Source of the DNA: Rufibacter ruber
GTDB lineage: Bacteria > Bacteroidota > Bacteroidia > Cytophagales > Hymenobacteraceae
DNA length: 41,010 bases
Assembly (NCBI RefSeq): GCF_001647275.1
Contig: NZ_LRMM01000046.1
Span: 1-41,010 of the forward strand
Reading direction: 5' to 3'
Below, piece after piece: positions 16,706 to 25,195 of this stretch (the first letter of the stretch is position 1; each line of letters begins with the position of its first letter). A program made the position numbers and the translations under genes. The notes beneath the pieces were generated by a model. That model saw nothing but the letters and a program-made list of their open reading frames with translations, did no database searches and had not been told where the DNA came from.

Positions 16706-17155
16706 ATGGCCGACCATAAAGACAAAGATTCTATCCTACACCTGTACAACCAGATCCTTCCTAAACTGGCAGAGCGCATTTACCAGAACCTGACAGAGGT
16801 ATTCCCGCTGTTTGATGATTTCCGGCTAGAGAAGATGGCAGACACCTGGACGAAGGACAAAACGAACCCCACTGACAAAGAAATCAGCCTGGAGAACGGA
16901 AACGTGGCGCAGATAGGGCTCCGGCTGCAGTTGCTGGGCTTTCACCGGGCAGGGGCCGATGCGTTTGATTTGGCAAAAGACCTCCTCTTCAAACTGGAAC
17001 ACACCTCCTATACCGTAGGCCCCTCCCCAGATAAAACATGGCTGGAGAAATTATATTTTGAACCGTGGTCGTCAGCAGAGCTTACTGACATAGCCTCCAG
17101 ATGGAGCGAAGAGGTGGTAGATGACCTTACGCAGCAGCTCCAGCAACAGGGATAA
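16706..17155 (+). CDS. Hypothetical protein
   Basis: A 149-residue soluble, acidic and mostly helical protein that I do not recognise. It has no signal peptide, cysteine motif or transmembrane helix. Helices include HLYNQILPKLAERIYQNLTE, then GLRLQLLGFHRAGADAFDLA. It ends in a glutamine-rich tail. ATG 16706 (MADHKDKDS) is preferred; the frame runs open to 16673. It lies 5' of the DEAD-box helicase on the same strand with a repeat between them. Confidence 0.6.
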   Translation: MADHKDKDSILHLYNQILPKLAERIYQNLTEVFPLFDDFRLEKMADTWTKDKTNPTDKEISLENGNVAQIGLRLQLLGFHRAGADAFDLAKDLLFKLEHTSYTVGPSPDKTWLEKLYFEPWSSAELTDIASRWSEEVVDDLTQQLQQQG

Positions 17156-17293
17156 GTGACTTTCTTAAAAAGGACTTCAAACTTCCGACTCTGGAGGCAA
17201 AACGTAGCAACAGCAGGCATTTCTCTTTGGGAAGTGCTTCTGTCCTGCTCTCCAGTTTTCATTTCAGGTTGTATCAGGGGTTGGTTTAACTTC

Positions 17294-17333
17294 CTGTTTT
17301 GGGGCTGTTTTTGCAAAACCAGCCCCAAAACAG
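17294..17333. repeat. 40-bp palindromic intergenic repeat, copy 9
   Basis: Spacers GGGG and CCCC replace CGGC and GCCG, keeping full pairing, which is a compensated change. Loop TGCA; third heptamer AAACCAG-like (AAAACCAG across the boundary). Flanking CTTC and GAAG extend the stem. Confidence 0.92.
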
Positions 17334-17463
17334 GAAGCCTTTCAAGAAGGCTTCCGTAGCTGAAATTTATAAAGGGTTCCTTCTCCCCTTCCTGAGATTG
17401 ATCTGCGGCAGGGAGAGAAGGTGGTCAGATAAACCGTACCTTTACCTTTTCAACCCATACCTC

Positions 17464-18762
17464 ATGCAGCAGCGAATACTGGACCGACTCAAGATTGCCC
17501 AACTCACCCCCATGCAGGAAGCCACGGTGCAGGCGGCTACCCAACACGATGTGGTGGTGTTATCGCCCACCGGGTCAGGTAAAACGCTGGCGTTCCTGCT
17601 GCCGTTGGCCCTGCGCCTGCAAGAAAACCAGAAGAGGGTACAGGCACTGGTGCTGGCCCCCACCCGCGAACTTGCCCAGCAGATTGAGCAGGTCCTGAAA
17701 CAGATGAGCCTGGGCTATAAAGTAGACTGCTTCTATGGCGGCCACGGCATCTATGAGGAAAAAAAGAGCCTGGCCTCTCCCCCCGCGGTGGTCATAGGAA
17801 CCCCTGGGCGCATTGCCGCGCATTTGCGCGAAGGCTACTTAAAAGCCGACACCCTGCACACGCTGGTGCTGGACGAGTTTGACAAGGCCCTGGAGATGGG
17901 CTTTCAGGAGGACATGGCCTACATTATTGGTCAGTTGCCAAAGGTGTCCCGCCGTCTCCTGACCTCAGCCACGGCCATGCCGCAGGTTCCGGCGTTTACC
18001 GGCTTACGGGATGCAGTTACCCTCAACTTCCTTCAGGATACCTCCAGCACCCCAAACCTGCTGTTGAAGTACGTGCCCGTAGAAGGTCAGGATAAACTCT
18101 CGCCGCTGTACCGGCTGCTCTGCCTCCTTGGCACGCAACCTACCCTTGTCTTCTGCAACCAGCGCGAGGCGGTGGAACAGGTCAGTACCTTCCTCCAGAA
18201 AAAGAAGCTGGCGCACGGCATCTTCCACGGCGGTCTGGAGCAGCCTGACCGGGAGCGCACACTGCTCAAATTCCGGAACGGCACCCATCATCTGCTGGTG
18301 AGTACAGATTTGGCGGCCCGCGGTCTGGATATTCCCGAAGTGGCGTTCGTAATCCATTTCCAACTGCCAGATGCCTCTACGTTTCTGCACCGCAACGGCC
18401 GTACCGCCCGCATGAACGCCAAGGGCACGGTCTACCTGCTCCTGCATTCCGGCGAAAAACCCGCCTACCTGCCCCACCTCCCGGCGCAGGAGAAGTTACC
18501 GGCCACTGCCACACCGCCCCCCCCTTCCTTCTGGGACACCCTCTACCTCAGCGCCGGGAAAAAGGACAAGGTGAACAAGGTAGACGTGGTGGGCTGGATG
18601 CTGCAAAAAGGCGGCCTGGAGAAAGCGGACCTCGGCAAGATTGAAGTGCAGGACAACGCCACCTTTGTAGCCGTGAACCGGAAGAAATTAGAAAAAGCCG
18701 TACAACTGCTCAGACCTGAAAAGCTAAAGGGGAAAAAAGTGAAGGTGGAGCGCGCGAGTTAA
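17464..18762 (+). CDS. DbpA-type DEAD-box RNA helicase
   Basis: ATP-dependent RNA helicase, probably acting in ribosome assembly. The 432-residue protein has the Q motif LTPMQEA, Walker A SPTGSGKT (34-41), PTREL, GTPGR, motif II as DEFD (137-140) instead of DEAD, motif III SAT, and C-terminal RecA motifs STDLAARGLDIP and HRNGRTAR. After about residue 350 there is a DbpA-like RNA-binding domain: LYLSAGKKDKVNKVD, IGKIEV-like strand and KGKKVKVE, the part that in DbpA recognises 23S rRNA hairpin 92. The frame extends upstream through repeat copy 9 to 17299, but ATG 17464 starts at the domain. Confidence 0.93.
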   Translation: MQQRILDRLKIAQLTPMQEATVQAATQHDVVVLSPTGSGKTLAFLLPLALRLQENQKRVQALVLAPTRELAQQIEQVLKQMSLGYKVDCFYGGHGIYEEKKSLASPPAVVIGTPGRIAAHLREGYLKADTLHTLVLDEFDKALEMGFQEDMAYIIGQLPKVSRRLLTSATAMPQVPAFTGLRDAVTLNFLQDTSSTPNLLLKYVPVEGQDKLSPLYRLLCLLGTQPTLVFCNQREAVEQVSTFLQKKKLAHGIFHGGLEQPDRERTLLKFRNGTHHLLVSTDLAARGLDIPEVAFVIHFQLPDASTFLHRNGRTARMNAKGTVYLLLHSGEKPAYLPHLPAQEKLPATATPPPPSFWDTLYLSAGKKDKVNKVDVVGWMLQKGGLEKADLGKIEVQDNATFVAVNRKKLEKAVQLLRPEKLKGKKVKVERAS

Positions 18763-18842
18763 AGGTTCTGCTACCGTAGTGGCCAGTAGTGTATCTTTAA
18801 TTATAGAACAATTATCCTAGAAGCTGATTAGCGTCTTTCCCC

Positions 18843-18886
18843 TCTCTGGCGCAACGTGTTTGTATGTGGTTTAAAGAGGGTAACTT
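18843..18886 (+). repeat. Dispersed flank module, copy A
   Basis: It begins TCTCTGGCGCAACGT, the same 15 bases as the reverse complement of 31251-31265, and the following 29 bases remain similar (TTGT, AAGAG and GTA blocks). In both places it abuts a palindromic repeat on the same side. Confidence 0.55.
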
Positions 18887-18926
18887 CTGTTTATAGACTG
18901 ATTTAGAAGAACATGTTTGAAACTGA
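18887..18926. repeat. Decayed candidate of the 40-bp repeat
   Basis: Begins CTGTTTA and ends AAACTGA, with a middle heptamer CTGATTT in phase, 40 bp in total. Pairing is largely lost. Support comes mostly from its position directly beside the same flank module that adjoins copy 14. Confidence 0.4.
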
Positions 18927-19099
18927 AGATAAAATTACTTTTTAAACAAAAGATTTTAAATAGAATCCATATGTTGTTTCATGTCTAGAGATGAAAAACT
19001 AAGTAATTCCTTTTTTATTATCTATAGCTGAAAAGCGCATTATTCCTGAATTAAAAAATTAAACTTACTTTAAAGAAAAAATATCTGTCCCTCCTATAT

Positions 19100-21487
19100 A
19101 TGTTCAATAAGCAATCTCTCTCAGAAAGAGACATCTGTACCAAATTCATTACCCCGGCCTTAGTAGCCGCCGGGTGGGATATTCAGAAACAGGTACGGGA
19201 AGAATGGTCGTTCACCGATGGCCGAATTATTGTAAGGGGGCAGAAGTACACCAGAGGCAAACAGAAACGGGCCGACTATGTGCTCATTTATAAATCTACG
19301 CTGTTGGCCATCATTGAGGCAAAGGGAAATAACCATTCTGTGGGCGCGGGCATGCAGCAAGCCAAAGACTATGCGGCTATTTTGGATATTCCGTTTGTCT
19401 ATAGCTCCAATGGTGATGCATTTCTGGAATTTGACACCACTAAAGAAGAAGGGCAGGTAGAGACAGAGATACCTTTGAGTGGCTTTCCGTCTCCGGAAGA
19501 ACTCTGGCAGCGTTATGCGGCCCATAAAGGATTAAGCCAGCCGCAGCAAGAGATTGTTAAGGAAGAAAACCACAAAGACGAAACAGGCCTAGCCCCGCGC
19601 TATTACCAACAGATAGCTATTAACCGCACCATTGAAGCCGTGGCCCGAGGAGAGAAACGCCTCTTGTTGGTGATGGCCACCGGTACGGGCAAAACCTATA
19701 CGGCTTTTCAAATTATCTGGCGACTCTGGAAAGCTAAGACCATAAAACGGATTTTGTACCTGGCCGACCGCAACATTCTGGTGGACCAGACCAAGACTGG
19801 CGACTTCCGGCCGTTTGGGTCAGATATTATGACCAAGATCCAGAACCGCGAGGTGGACAAGTCATACCAGATTTACTTTGCGCTCTACCAAGGCCTTACG
19901 GGGGCAGAGGAAGAGAAAAACGTCTTCAAGCAATTCTCCCGTGACTTCTTTGACCTGGTGGTGGTAGATGAGTGCCACCGTGGCAGCGCCAAGGAAGAAT
20001 CTGCCTGGCGTGAGGTGCTGACGTATTTTGACAAGGCGGTGCACCTGGGCATGACCGCCACGCCCAAGGAAACGAAGGAAACCTCTAATATCACGTACTT
20101 CGGGGAACCCATTTACACCTACTCTTTAAAGCAAGGCATTGAAGACGGCTTCTTGGCTCCTTACAAAGTGGTGCGCCTTAGCCTGAACGTAGATGAAGGC
20201 TACCGCCCCGAGAAAGGCAAGGTAGACAAGTATGGCCATGAGGTAGAAGACCGCATCTACAACACCAAAGACTTTGACCGCACCCTGGTCATAGATGAGC
20301 GCACCAAGGTAGTGGCCAGAAAGATTTCTGAGTACCTCAAACTCACCAACCGCTTGGCCAAGACCATTGTATTTTGCGTGGACACTGAACACGCCGAACG
20401 CATGCGGCAAGCACTGGTGAATGAGAACAGTGACATGCTGAAACAGTACCCCAACTATGTGGTGCGTATTACTGGCGATGATGATATAGGCAAGAAAGAG
20501 CTGTATAACTTCTCGTCTGTGGTTGAAGAACAGCCCGTGATTGCCACTACGTCCAAACTGCTCACCACCGGGGTTGATACCAAAATGGTGAAAGTGATTG
20601 CTCTGGAGGCGGGCATTCAATCCATGACCGAGTTCAAACAAATTATTGGCCGGGGCACCCGCTTACGGGAAGACGATGGAAAGGTGTATTTCACCATCAT
20701 GGACTTTAGGAAGGTGACCAACCTGTTTGCTGACCCAGACTTTGACGGCGACCCCGTGGTCATTTATGAACCCAAAGAAGACGAACCCATTGTACCTCCC
20801 AACCCGCCAGAAGGAGGAGAAGAGGATGAGTTTACTGGTGGGCAACCTATACCCGGAGAGGGCGTAGATAACCCGGATTCCCCTCCTCTAACGCCGCCCA
20901 TCATTGACCCCGGCACCGGCAAACCTAGAAAATACTACCTCAATGATGTAGCCGTGACGGTGGCTAATGAACGGGTGCAGTACTACGGCGCAGACGGCAA
21001 ATTAATCACAGAGTCTCTAAAAGACTACTCACGCAATAAGCTGCTGTTAGAATATGCTTCACTGGATGATTTTCTACAGAAGTGGAATGAAAGCGAACGC
21101 AAAGAAGCCATCATCAATGAATTAGCCGAGAAAGGCGTGTTGTTTGAGGAACTGCAACAGGAGATTGGCAAAGACCTGGATGCTTTTGACCTCATTACTC
21201 ATATTGCCTTTGACCGACCGCCGCTCACCCGCAAAGAGCGCGCAGAGGAAGTGAAGAAACGCAACTACTTTGAGAAGTACGGCGCAGGTGCCAAAGAAGT
21301 ACTGCAGACGCTGTTGGAGAAATACGCCGATGAAGGCATCAGTTCTATTGAAACCACGGCGGTGCTTAACGTGAAGCCACTCAATCAACTAGGTACGCCC
21401 ATGGAGATTGTAAAAAGGTTCGGGAAGAAGGCAGACTTTGAGAAAGCGGTGCAGGAATTGGAGCAGGAACTGTATAAAACAGCTTAA
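19100..21487 (+). CDS. hsdR: Type I restriction endonuclease subunit R (EcoEI-type HsdR)
   Basis: ATP-driven translocating and cleaving subunit of a type I restriction enzyme; cuts DNA lacking the HsdM/HsdS methylation. The 795-residue protein has the N-terminal PD-(D/E)XK nuclease (Asp59 in RADYVLI, then EAK at 73-75), an SF2 motor with Walker A ATGTGKT (193-199), DECH (290-293), GMTATP (317-322) and motif VI IIGRGTRLRE, then a proline-rich linker (about 575-620) and the EcoEI-type C-terminal domain that docks on the methylase. All key residues are present. It is separated from the DUF262 gene by 55 bp. The gene order R-X-M-S is less common than M-S-R. Confidence 0.96.
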   Translation: MFNKQSLSERDICTKFITPALVAAGWDIQKQVREEWSFTDGRIIVRGQKYTRGKQKRADYVLIYKSTLLAIIEAKGNNHSVGAGMQQAKDYAAILDIPFVYSSNGDAFLEFDTTKEEGQVETEIPLSGFPSPEELWQRYAAHKGLSQPQQEIVKEENHKDETGLAPRYYQQIAINRTIEAVARGEKRLLLVMATGTGKTYTAFQIIWRLWKAKTIKRILYLADRNILVDQTKTGDFRPFGSDIMTKIQNREVDKSYQIYFALYQGLTGAEEEKNVFKQFSRDFFDLVVVDECHRGSAKEESAWREVLTYFDKAVHLGMTATPKETKETSNITYFGEPIYTYSLKQGIEDGFLAPYKVVRLSLNVDEGYRPEKGKVDKYGHEVEDRIYNTKDFDRTLVIDERTKVVARKISEYLKLTNRLAKTIVFCVDTEHAERMRQALVNENSDMLKQYPNYVVRITGDDDIGKKELYNFSSVVEEQPVIATTSKLLTTGVDTKMVKVIALEAGIQSMTEFKQIIGRGTRLREDDGKVYFTIMDFRKVTNLFADPDFDGDPVVIYEPKEDEPIVPPNPPEGGEEDEFTGGQPIPGEGVDNPDSPPLTPPIIDPGTGKPRKYYLNDVAVTVANERVQYYGADGKLITESLKDYSRNKLLLEYASLDDFLQKWNESERKEAIINELAEKGVLFEELQQEIGKDLDAFDLITHIAFDRPPLTRKERAEEVKKRNYFEKYGAGAKEVLQTLLEKYADEGISSIETTAVLNVKPLNQLGTPMEIVKRFGKKADFEKAVQELEQELYKTA

Positions 21488-21542
21488 ATTGCCTTAATGA
21501 CACCTATTGATTTTTAATTCTTAATTCTAATAATATATAACT

Positions 21543-23657
21543 ATGGCAAGTTTAAAATCATTGAATGAATTATTTACGAATACCCTTTATAGAATTCCTG
21601 ACTACCAAAGAGGTTATGCCTGGACAACAGACCAATTAAAAGCATTCTGGGATGATTTGTATAATCTCAACGATAGTAAGAACCATTATACAGGTGTTCT
21701 TACCGTTAAAAGCGTTCCACAGGAAATCATCAATTCCGTTAAGTGGAACGAAGAGCAGTGGGTACTACGGGAAAGAGGCTACAAAGCATTTTATATTGTT
21801 GATGGTCAGCAGCGCCTTACCACTTCAATAATTTTTATCCAGGCTTTAGCAGATGTGTATCAGGCAATGCCTGATAACTCAAAAGTGCATGAAAGTGATA
21901 TTTATGTTGGCTCTTATTCACTAAAAGAAATAAAAGAAACATTCCTCTTATTAAAGAAACCTCCACACAATATTATTGCTACCTATAAGTTCGGCTACGA
22001 AAGCGATAATCCTAGTTTTGACTTCTTGCGCAGTAGAATATTCAATGAAAATAGTACCCAATCAGTAGACGAAACTTTCTATACCCTTAATCTTGAGAAT
22101 GCTAAAAAGTTCTTTGTCCAGAAGTTAAGAGGCGTTTTTGATATAGAAGGACAAGCAGGATTAGTAGCACTGTTCAAAAAGCTTACTGTCAACTTCAGGT
22201 TTAATCTTTATGAAATTGAAGATGATTTTGATGTTTTTGTAGCTTTTGAGACCATGAATAACCGTGGTAAAAAGTTATCTAATCTGGAATTGTTGAAAAA
22301 CAGATTAATATACCTTACCACTCTCTATGATGAGCAGGAGCTAAAAGAAGATGATAGAATCTCTTTGAGAACAAAAATTGACACTGCTTGGAAAGAAGTA
22401 TATTATCAATTAGGCAGAAATAAACATCATCCTCTAAATGATGATGATTTCTTGGTAGCACATTGGATTATATATTTCCAATACTCTCGTCAGAAGGGAG
22501 ATGATTACATCAACTTCTTGTTAAATGACCAATTCACCCCCCGAAATATATTTACTAGAGTTGAAATACCTGTCACTAGCCTGGAGGAATATGAATTAAT
22601 AACTGACTCAGACGAAGAAAGTGAAGATGAAAGTGCAGAGGATATTGTGCAAAATACCCTACCAGTATCAAAACTAAAACCTAAGGAGATTGAAAATTAT
22701 GTACTGAGCCTCCAAGCAGCAGCCGTACATTGGTATAATTCATTCAACCCTGTTAATAATCCCGACTTGACACACCAAGAACAAGTGTGGATTGATAGAC
22801 TAAATAGAATTGGTATCGCCTATTTTCGCCCATTGGTCACTGCTTCATTTTTAAACGAGTCCATTTCCTCAGAAGACAGAGTAAATCTCTTTAAGGGAAT
22901 TGAGAGATTTATTTTCATCGCTTTCAGAATGAAAAGTGCTGCTTCAACTTATAGGAACAGCGAATTTTTTAAAGCAGCTAGACATCTAAGAAATGGTGAT
23001 TGGACATTAAAATATATCATCAGTTTATTAGATACTAGAATTCAGTACTCTTTTTATAATGGTGAAGAAGAAGAAACGTATTTTGATTATGGATACTTTA
23101 AAAAATATCTAGAAAAGCACTTCCAGAATGGAGGCGGATATTATAGATGGAATGCTTTAAGATACTTTCTGTACGAGTATGAAATGGAGTTAGTACAACA
23201 AAGAGGTAGTCAAAAAATTGACTGGAACCTTTTTGTAAAAAATGAAGGAGACAGAGTAAGTATTGAGCATATTTTGCCACAGACGCCAGATAACAAATAT
23301 TGGAAGGAGGTTTTAAAGCCAATCCCTAAGTCTAAAAGAACCCGACTTATAGATACATTGGGCAACCTTGTTCCTTTGTCCTTAAGTATTAACTCCAGCC
23401 TTCAGAATGATGCTTTTGATGATAAAAAGAAGGCAAAACTTGATGACCGTGGCAACAAAGTAAGGCAAGGGTACAACAATGGCTCACACAGTGAAATTGA
23501 AGTGTCACTTAATGACCAATGGACTCACGAGGAAATTTTAGAACGAGGATTAAGGCTCCTTAGCTTTATGGAAAAAAGGTGGAATTTTAAATTTGAGTCA
23601 GAGGAAGATAAGATAGCCCTGCTTGGGCTAGAATTTATCACCGAGAAAGCAGATTAG
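21543..23657 (+). CDS. DUF262/DUF1524 (GmrSD-like) defence protein
   Basis: A 704-residue protein of the DUF262-DUF1524 architecture shared by GmrSD-type modification-dependent restriction enzymes and SspE. The DUF262 part has IPDYQRGYAW, the nucleotide-site motif IVDGQQRLTT (DGQQR at 87-91) and FETMNNRGKKLSNLELLK. The C-terminal part has the HNH-like DUF1524 motif SIEHILPQ, then LGNLVPL. Both functional halves are intact. Family knowledge suggests it may nick or degrade modified phage DNA; the trigger is unknown. The gene is far more AT-rich than hsdR and hsdM on either side and is followed by its own terminator, suggesting later insertion into the locus. Confidence 0.9.
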   Translation: MASLKSLNELFTNTLYRIPDYQRGYAWTTDQLKAFWDDLYNLNDSKNHYTGVLTVKSVPQEIINSVKWNEEQWVLRERGYKAFYIVDGQQRLTTSIIFIQALADVYQAMPDNSKVHESDIYVGSYSLKEIKETFLLLKKPPHNIIATYKFGYESDNPSFDFLRSRIFNENSTQSVDETFYTLNLENAKKFFVQKLRGVFDIEGQAGLVALFKKLTVNFRFNLYEIEDDFDVFVAFETMNNRGKKLSNLELLKNRLIYLTTLYDEQELKEDDRISLRTKIDTAWKEVYYQLGRNKHHPLNDDDFLVAHWIIYFQYSRQKGDDYINFLLNDQFTPRNIFTRVEIPVTSLEEYELITDSDEESEDESAEDIVQNTLPVSKLKPKEIENYVLSLQAAAVHWYNSFNPVNNPDLTHQEQVWIDRLNRIGIAYFRPLVTASFLNESISSEDRVNLFKGIERFIFIAFRMKSAASTYRNSEFFKAARHLRNGDWTLKYIISLLDTRIQYSFYNGEEEETYFDYGYFKKYLEKHFQNGGGYYRWNALRYFLYEYEMELVQQRGSQKIDWNLFVKNEGDRVSIEHILPQTPDNKYWKEVLKPIPKSKRTRLIDTLGNLVPLSLSINSSLQNDAFDDKKKAKLDDRGNKVRQGYNNGSHSEIEVSLNDQWTHEEILERGLRLLSFMEKRWNFKFESEEDKIALLGLEFITEKAD

Positions 23658-23684
23658 TGCTTTCCCTTCAATATGATTAAACCC

Positions 23685-23720
23685 AAAGCAACCCCTTGAA
23701 ATGTTAAGGGGTTGCTTTTT
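23685..23720 (+). terminator. Intrinsic terminator after the DUF262 gene
   Basis: A perfect 13-bp stem, AAAGCAACCCCTT and its complement, around an 8-nt loop, ending in TTTTT. It lies 27 bp after the DUF262 stop and 30 bp before hsdM. hsdM and hsdS must therefore rely on read-through or on a promoter in the 30-bp gap, which I cannot identify. Confidence 0.85.
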
Positions 23721-23749
23721 ACTAGTGATTACGCTTACATAAACACACA

Positions 23750-25189
23750 ATGAGTAACCTTTCCGGTATTATCAAATCCATCAGAGACATCATGCGCCAG
23801 GATGCGGGCGTGGACGGAGACGCGCAGCGGATTTCGCAGATGGTCTGGATGCTTTTCTTAAAAGTGTTCAGTGACAAAGAAGAAGAATGGGAACTGACCA
23901 TAGAGAACTACAAATCACCTATTCCGGCGGGGTTGCAGTGGAGCCAGTGGGCGGCCAATGAAGAAGGCATGACCGGCGAGGAGCTGTTGCAGTTCATCAA
24001 CAATGAGCTGTTTGAGACGCTAAAGAATCTGGAGGTATCGCCCAAGGCAGACCCGCAGGGCTGGATTGTGAAGCAGGTGTTTGAAGACACCTACAACTAC
24101 ATGAAAAGCGGCACGCTCATCAGGCAGGTCATCAACAAAATAAACCAGATAGACTTCAACTCGTCCAGTGACCGGCACTTGTTCAATGACATCTATGAGA
24201 ACATACTCAAGGAACTGCAAAGCGCGGGTTCGTCTGGGGAGTATTACACGCCCAGGGCGGTCACGCAGTTTATGGTAGACATGACCGCGCCGCAGATGGG
24301 CGAGACTGTGCTGGACCCGGCCTGCGGAACGGGTGGTTTTCTTACTTGCGCCATTGAGCACGTGCGCGCGCAACTGAGCAACCCCAGTGATATCCAGACC
24401 TTGCAAAGCAGCTTTCAGGGAGTAGAGAAAAAGCCTCTGCCGCACATGCTGGCCACCACTAACCTCATGCTGCATGGCATGGATGTGCCCGTAATACGGC
24501 ACGACAACTTGCTAGTGCGCCCCTATGACAGCTGGACAAGCAAAGACCAGGTAGACATTATCCTGAGCAATCCACCGTTTGGCGGCACCGAGGAAGACGG
24601 CACCGATGCCAATTTTCCGCCCAAGTTCAAGACCAAAGAAACCGCCGACCTGTTCATGGCCCTCATCATGCGCCTGCTCAAGCCCATCGGCCGCGCCGCG
24701 GTAGTATTGCCAGACGGCACGCTGTTTGGCGAGGGCGTGAAAACCCGCATCAAGGAAGAACTCCTGAGCAAGTGCAACCTGCATACCATTGTGCGCCTGC
24801 CCAACGGTGTGTTCAACCCGTACACCAGCATTAAAACCAACCTGCTGTTCTTCACCAAGGGCCAGCCTACCAAAGAGGTGTGGTATTTTGAGCACCCGTA
24901 CCCGGCGGGGCAAAAAAGCTACAACAAAGGCAAGCCCATCCACATCAAAGAATTTGACCTGGAGAAAGCCTGGTGGCATAACCGCGAGGAGAACCAGCAC
25001 GCTTGGCGCGTGTCTGTTGAGGACATTGCCGCCCGAAACTACAACCTGGACATCAAGAACCCGCACGCACCAGAGAACGACTTGGGTGACCCTGCCGACC
25101 TGTTGGAAAAGCTTCAGTTGACTGCCCAACGCGTAAAGGCGCTTCAGGCAGACATTGTGACCGCATTAGAAGAATCTTTACTAGCCTAA
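23750..25189 (+). CDS. hsdM: Type I DNA methyltransferase subunit M
   Basis: N6-adenine methylase that forms an M2S complex with HsdS and protects host DNA. The 479-residue protein starts with the HsdM N-terminal helical domain (SGIIKSIRDIMRQDAG, MVWMLFLKVFSD) and carries SAM-binding motif I DPACGTGGFL and catalytic motif IV NPPFGG, followed by the LLKPIGRAAVVLPDG and NPYTSIKTNLLFF segments. Composition returns to the GC-rich level of hsdR. hsdS begins 6 bp after its stop, indicating joint translation. Confidence 0.96.
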   Translation: MSNLSGIIKSIRDIMRQDAGVDGDAQRISQMVWMLFLKVFSDKEEEWELTIENYKSPIPAGLQWSQWAANEEGMTGEELLQFINNELFETLKNLEVSPKADPQGWIVKQVFEDTYNYMKSGTLIRQVINKINQIDFNSSSDRHLFNDIYENILKELQSAGSSGEYYTPRAVTQFMVDMTAPQMGETVLDPACGTGGFLTCAIEHVRAQLSNPSDIQTLQSSFQGVEKKPLPHMLATTNLMLHGMDVPVIRHDNLLVRPYDSWTSKDQVDIILSNPPFGGTEEDGTDANFPPKFKTKETADLFMALIMRLLKPIGRAAVVLPDGTLFGEGVKTRIKEELLSKCNLHTIVRLPNGVFNPYTSIKTNLLFFTKGQPTKEVWYFEHPYPAGQKSYNKGKPIHIKEFDLEKAWWHNREENQHAWRVSVEDIAARNYNLDIKNPHAPENDLGDPADLLEKLQLTAQRVKALQADIVTALEESLLA

Positions 25190-25195
25190 GCCCGC

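Larger units (their letters stand above)
18763..19099. other. AT-rich intergenic region upstream of hsdR
   Basis: About 340 bp, distinctly richer in A and T than the flanking helicase gene. It holds a 44-bp module at 18843-18886 that also occurs near 31219-31265, followed by a decayed repeat candidate. The boundary of the restriction island is probably here. Confidence 0.6.
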
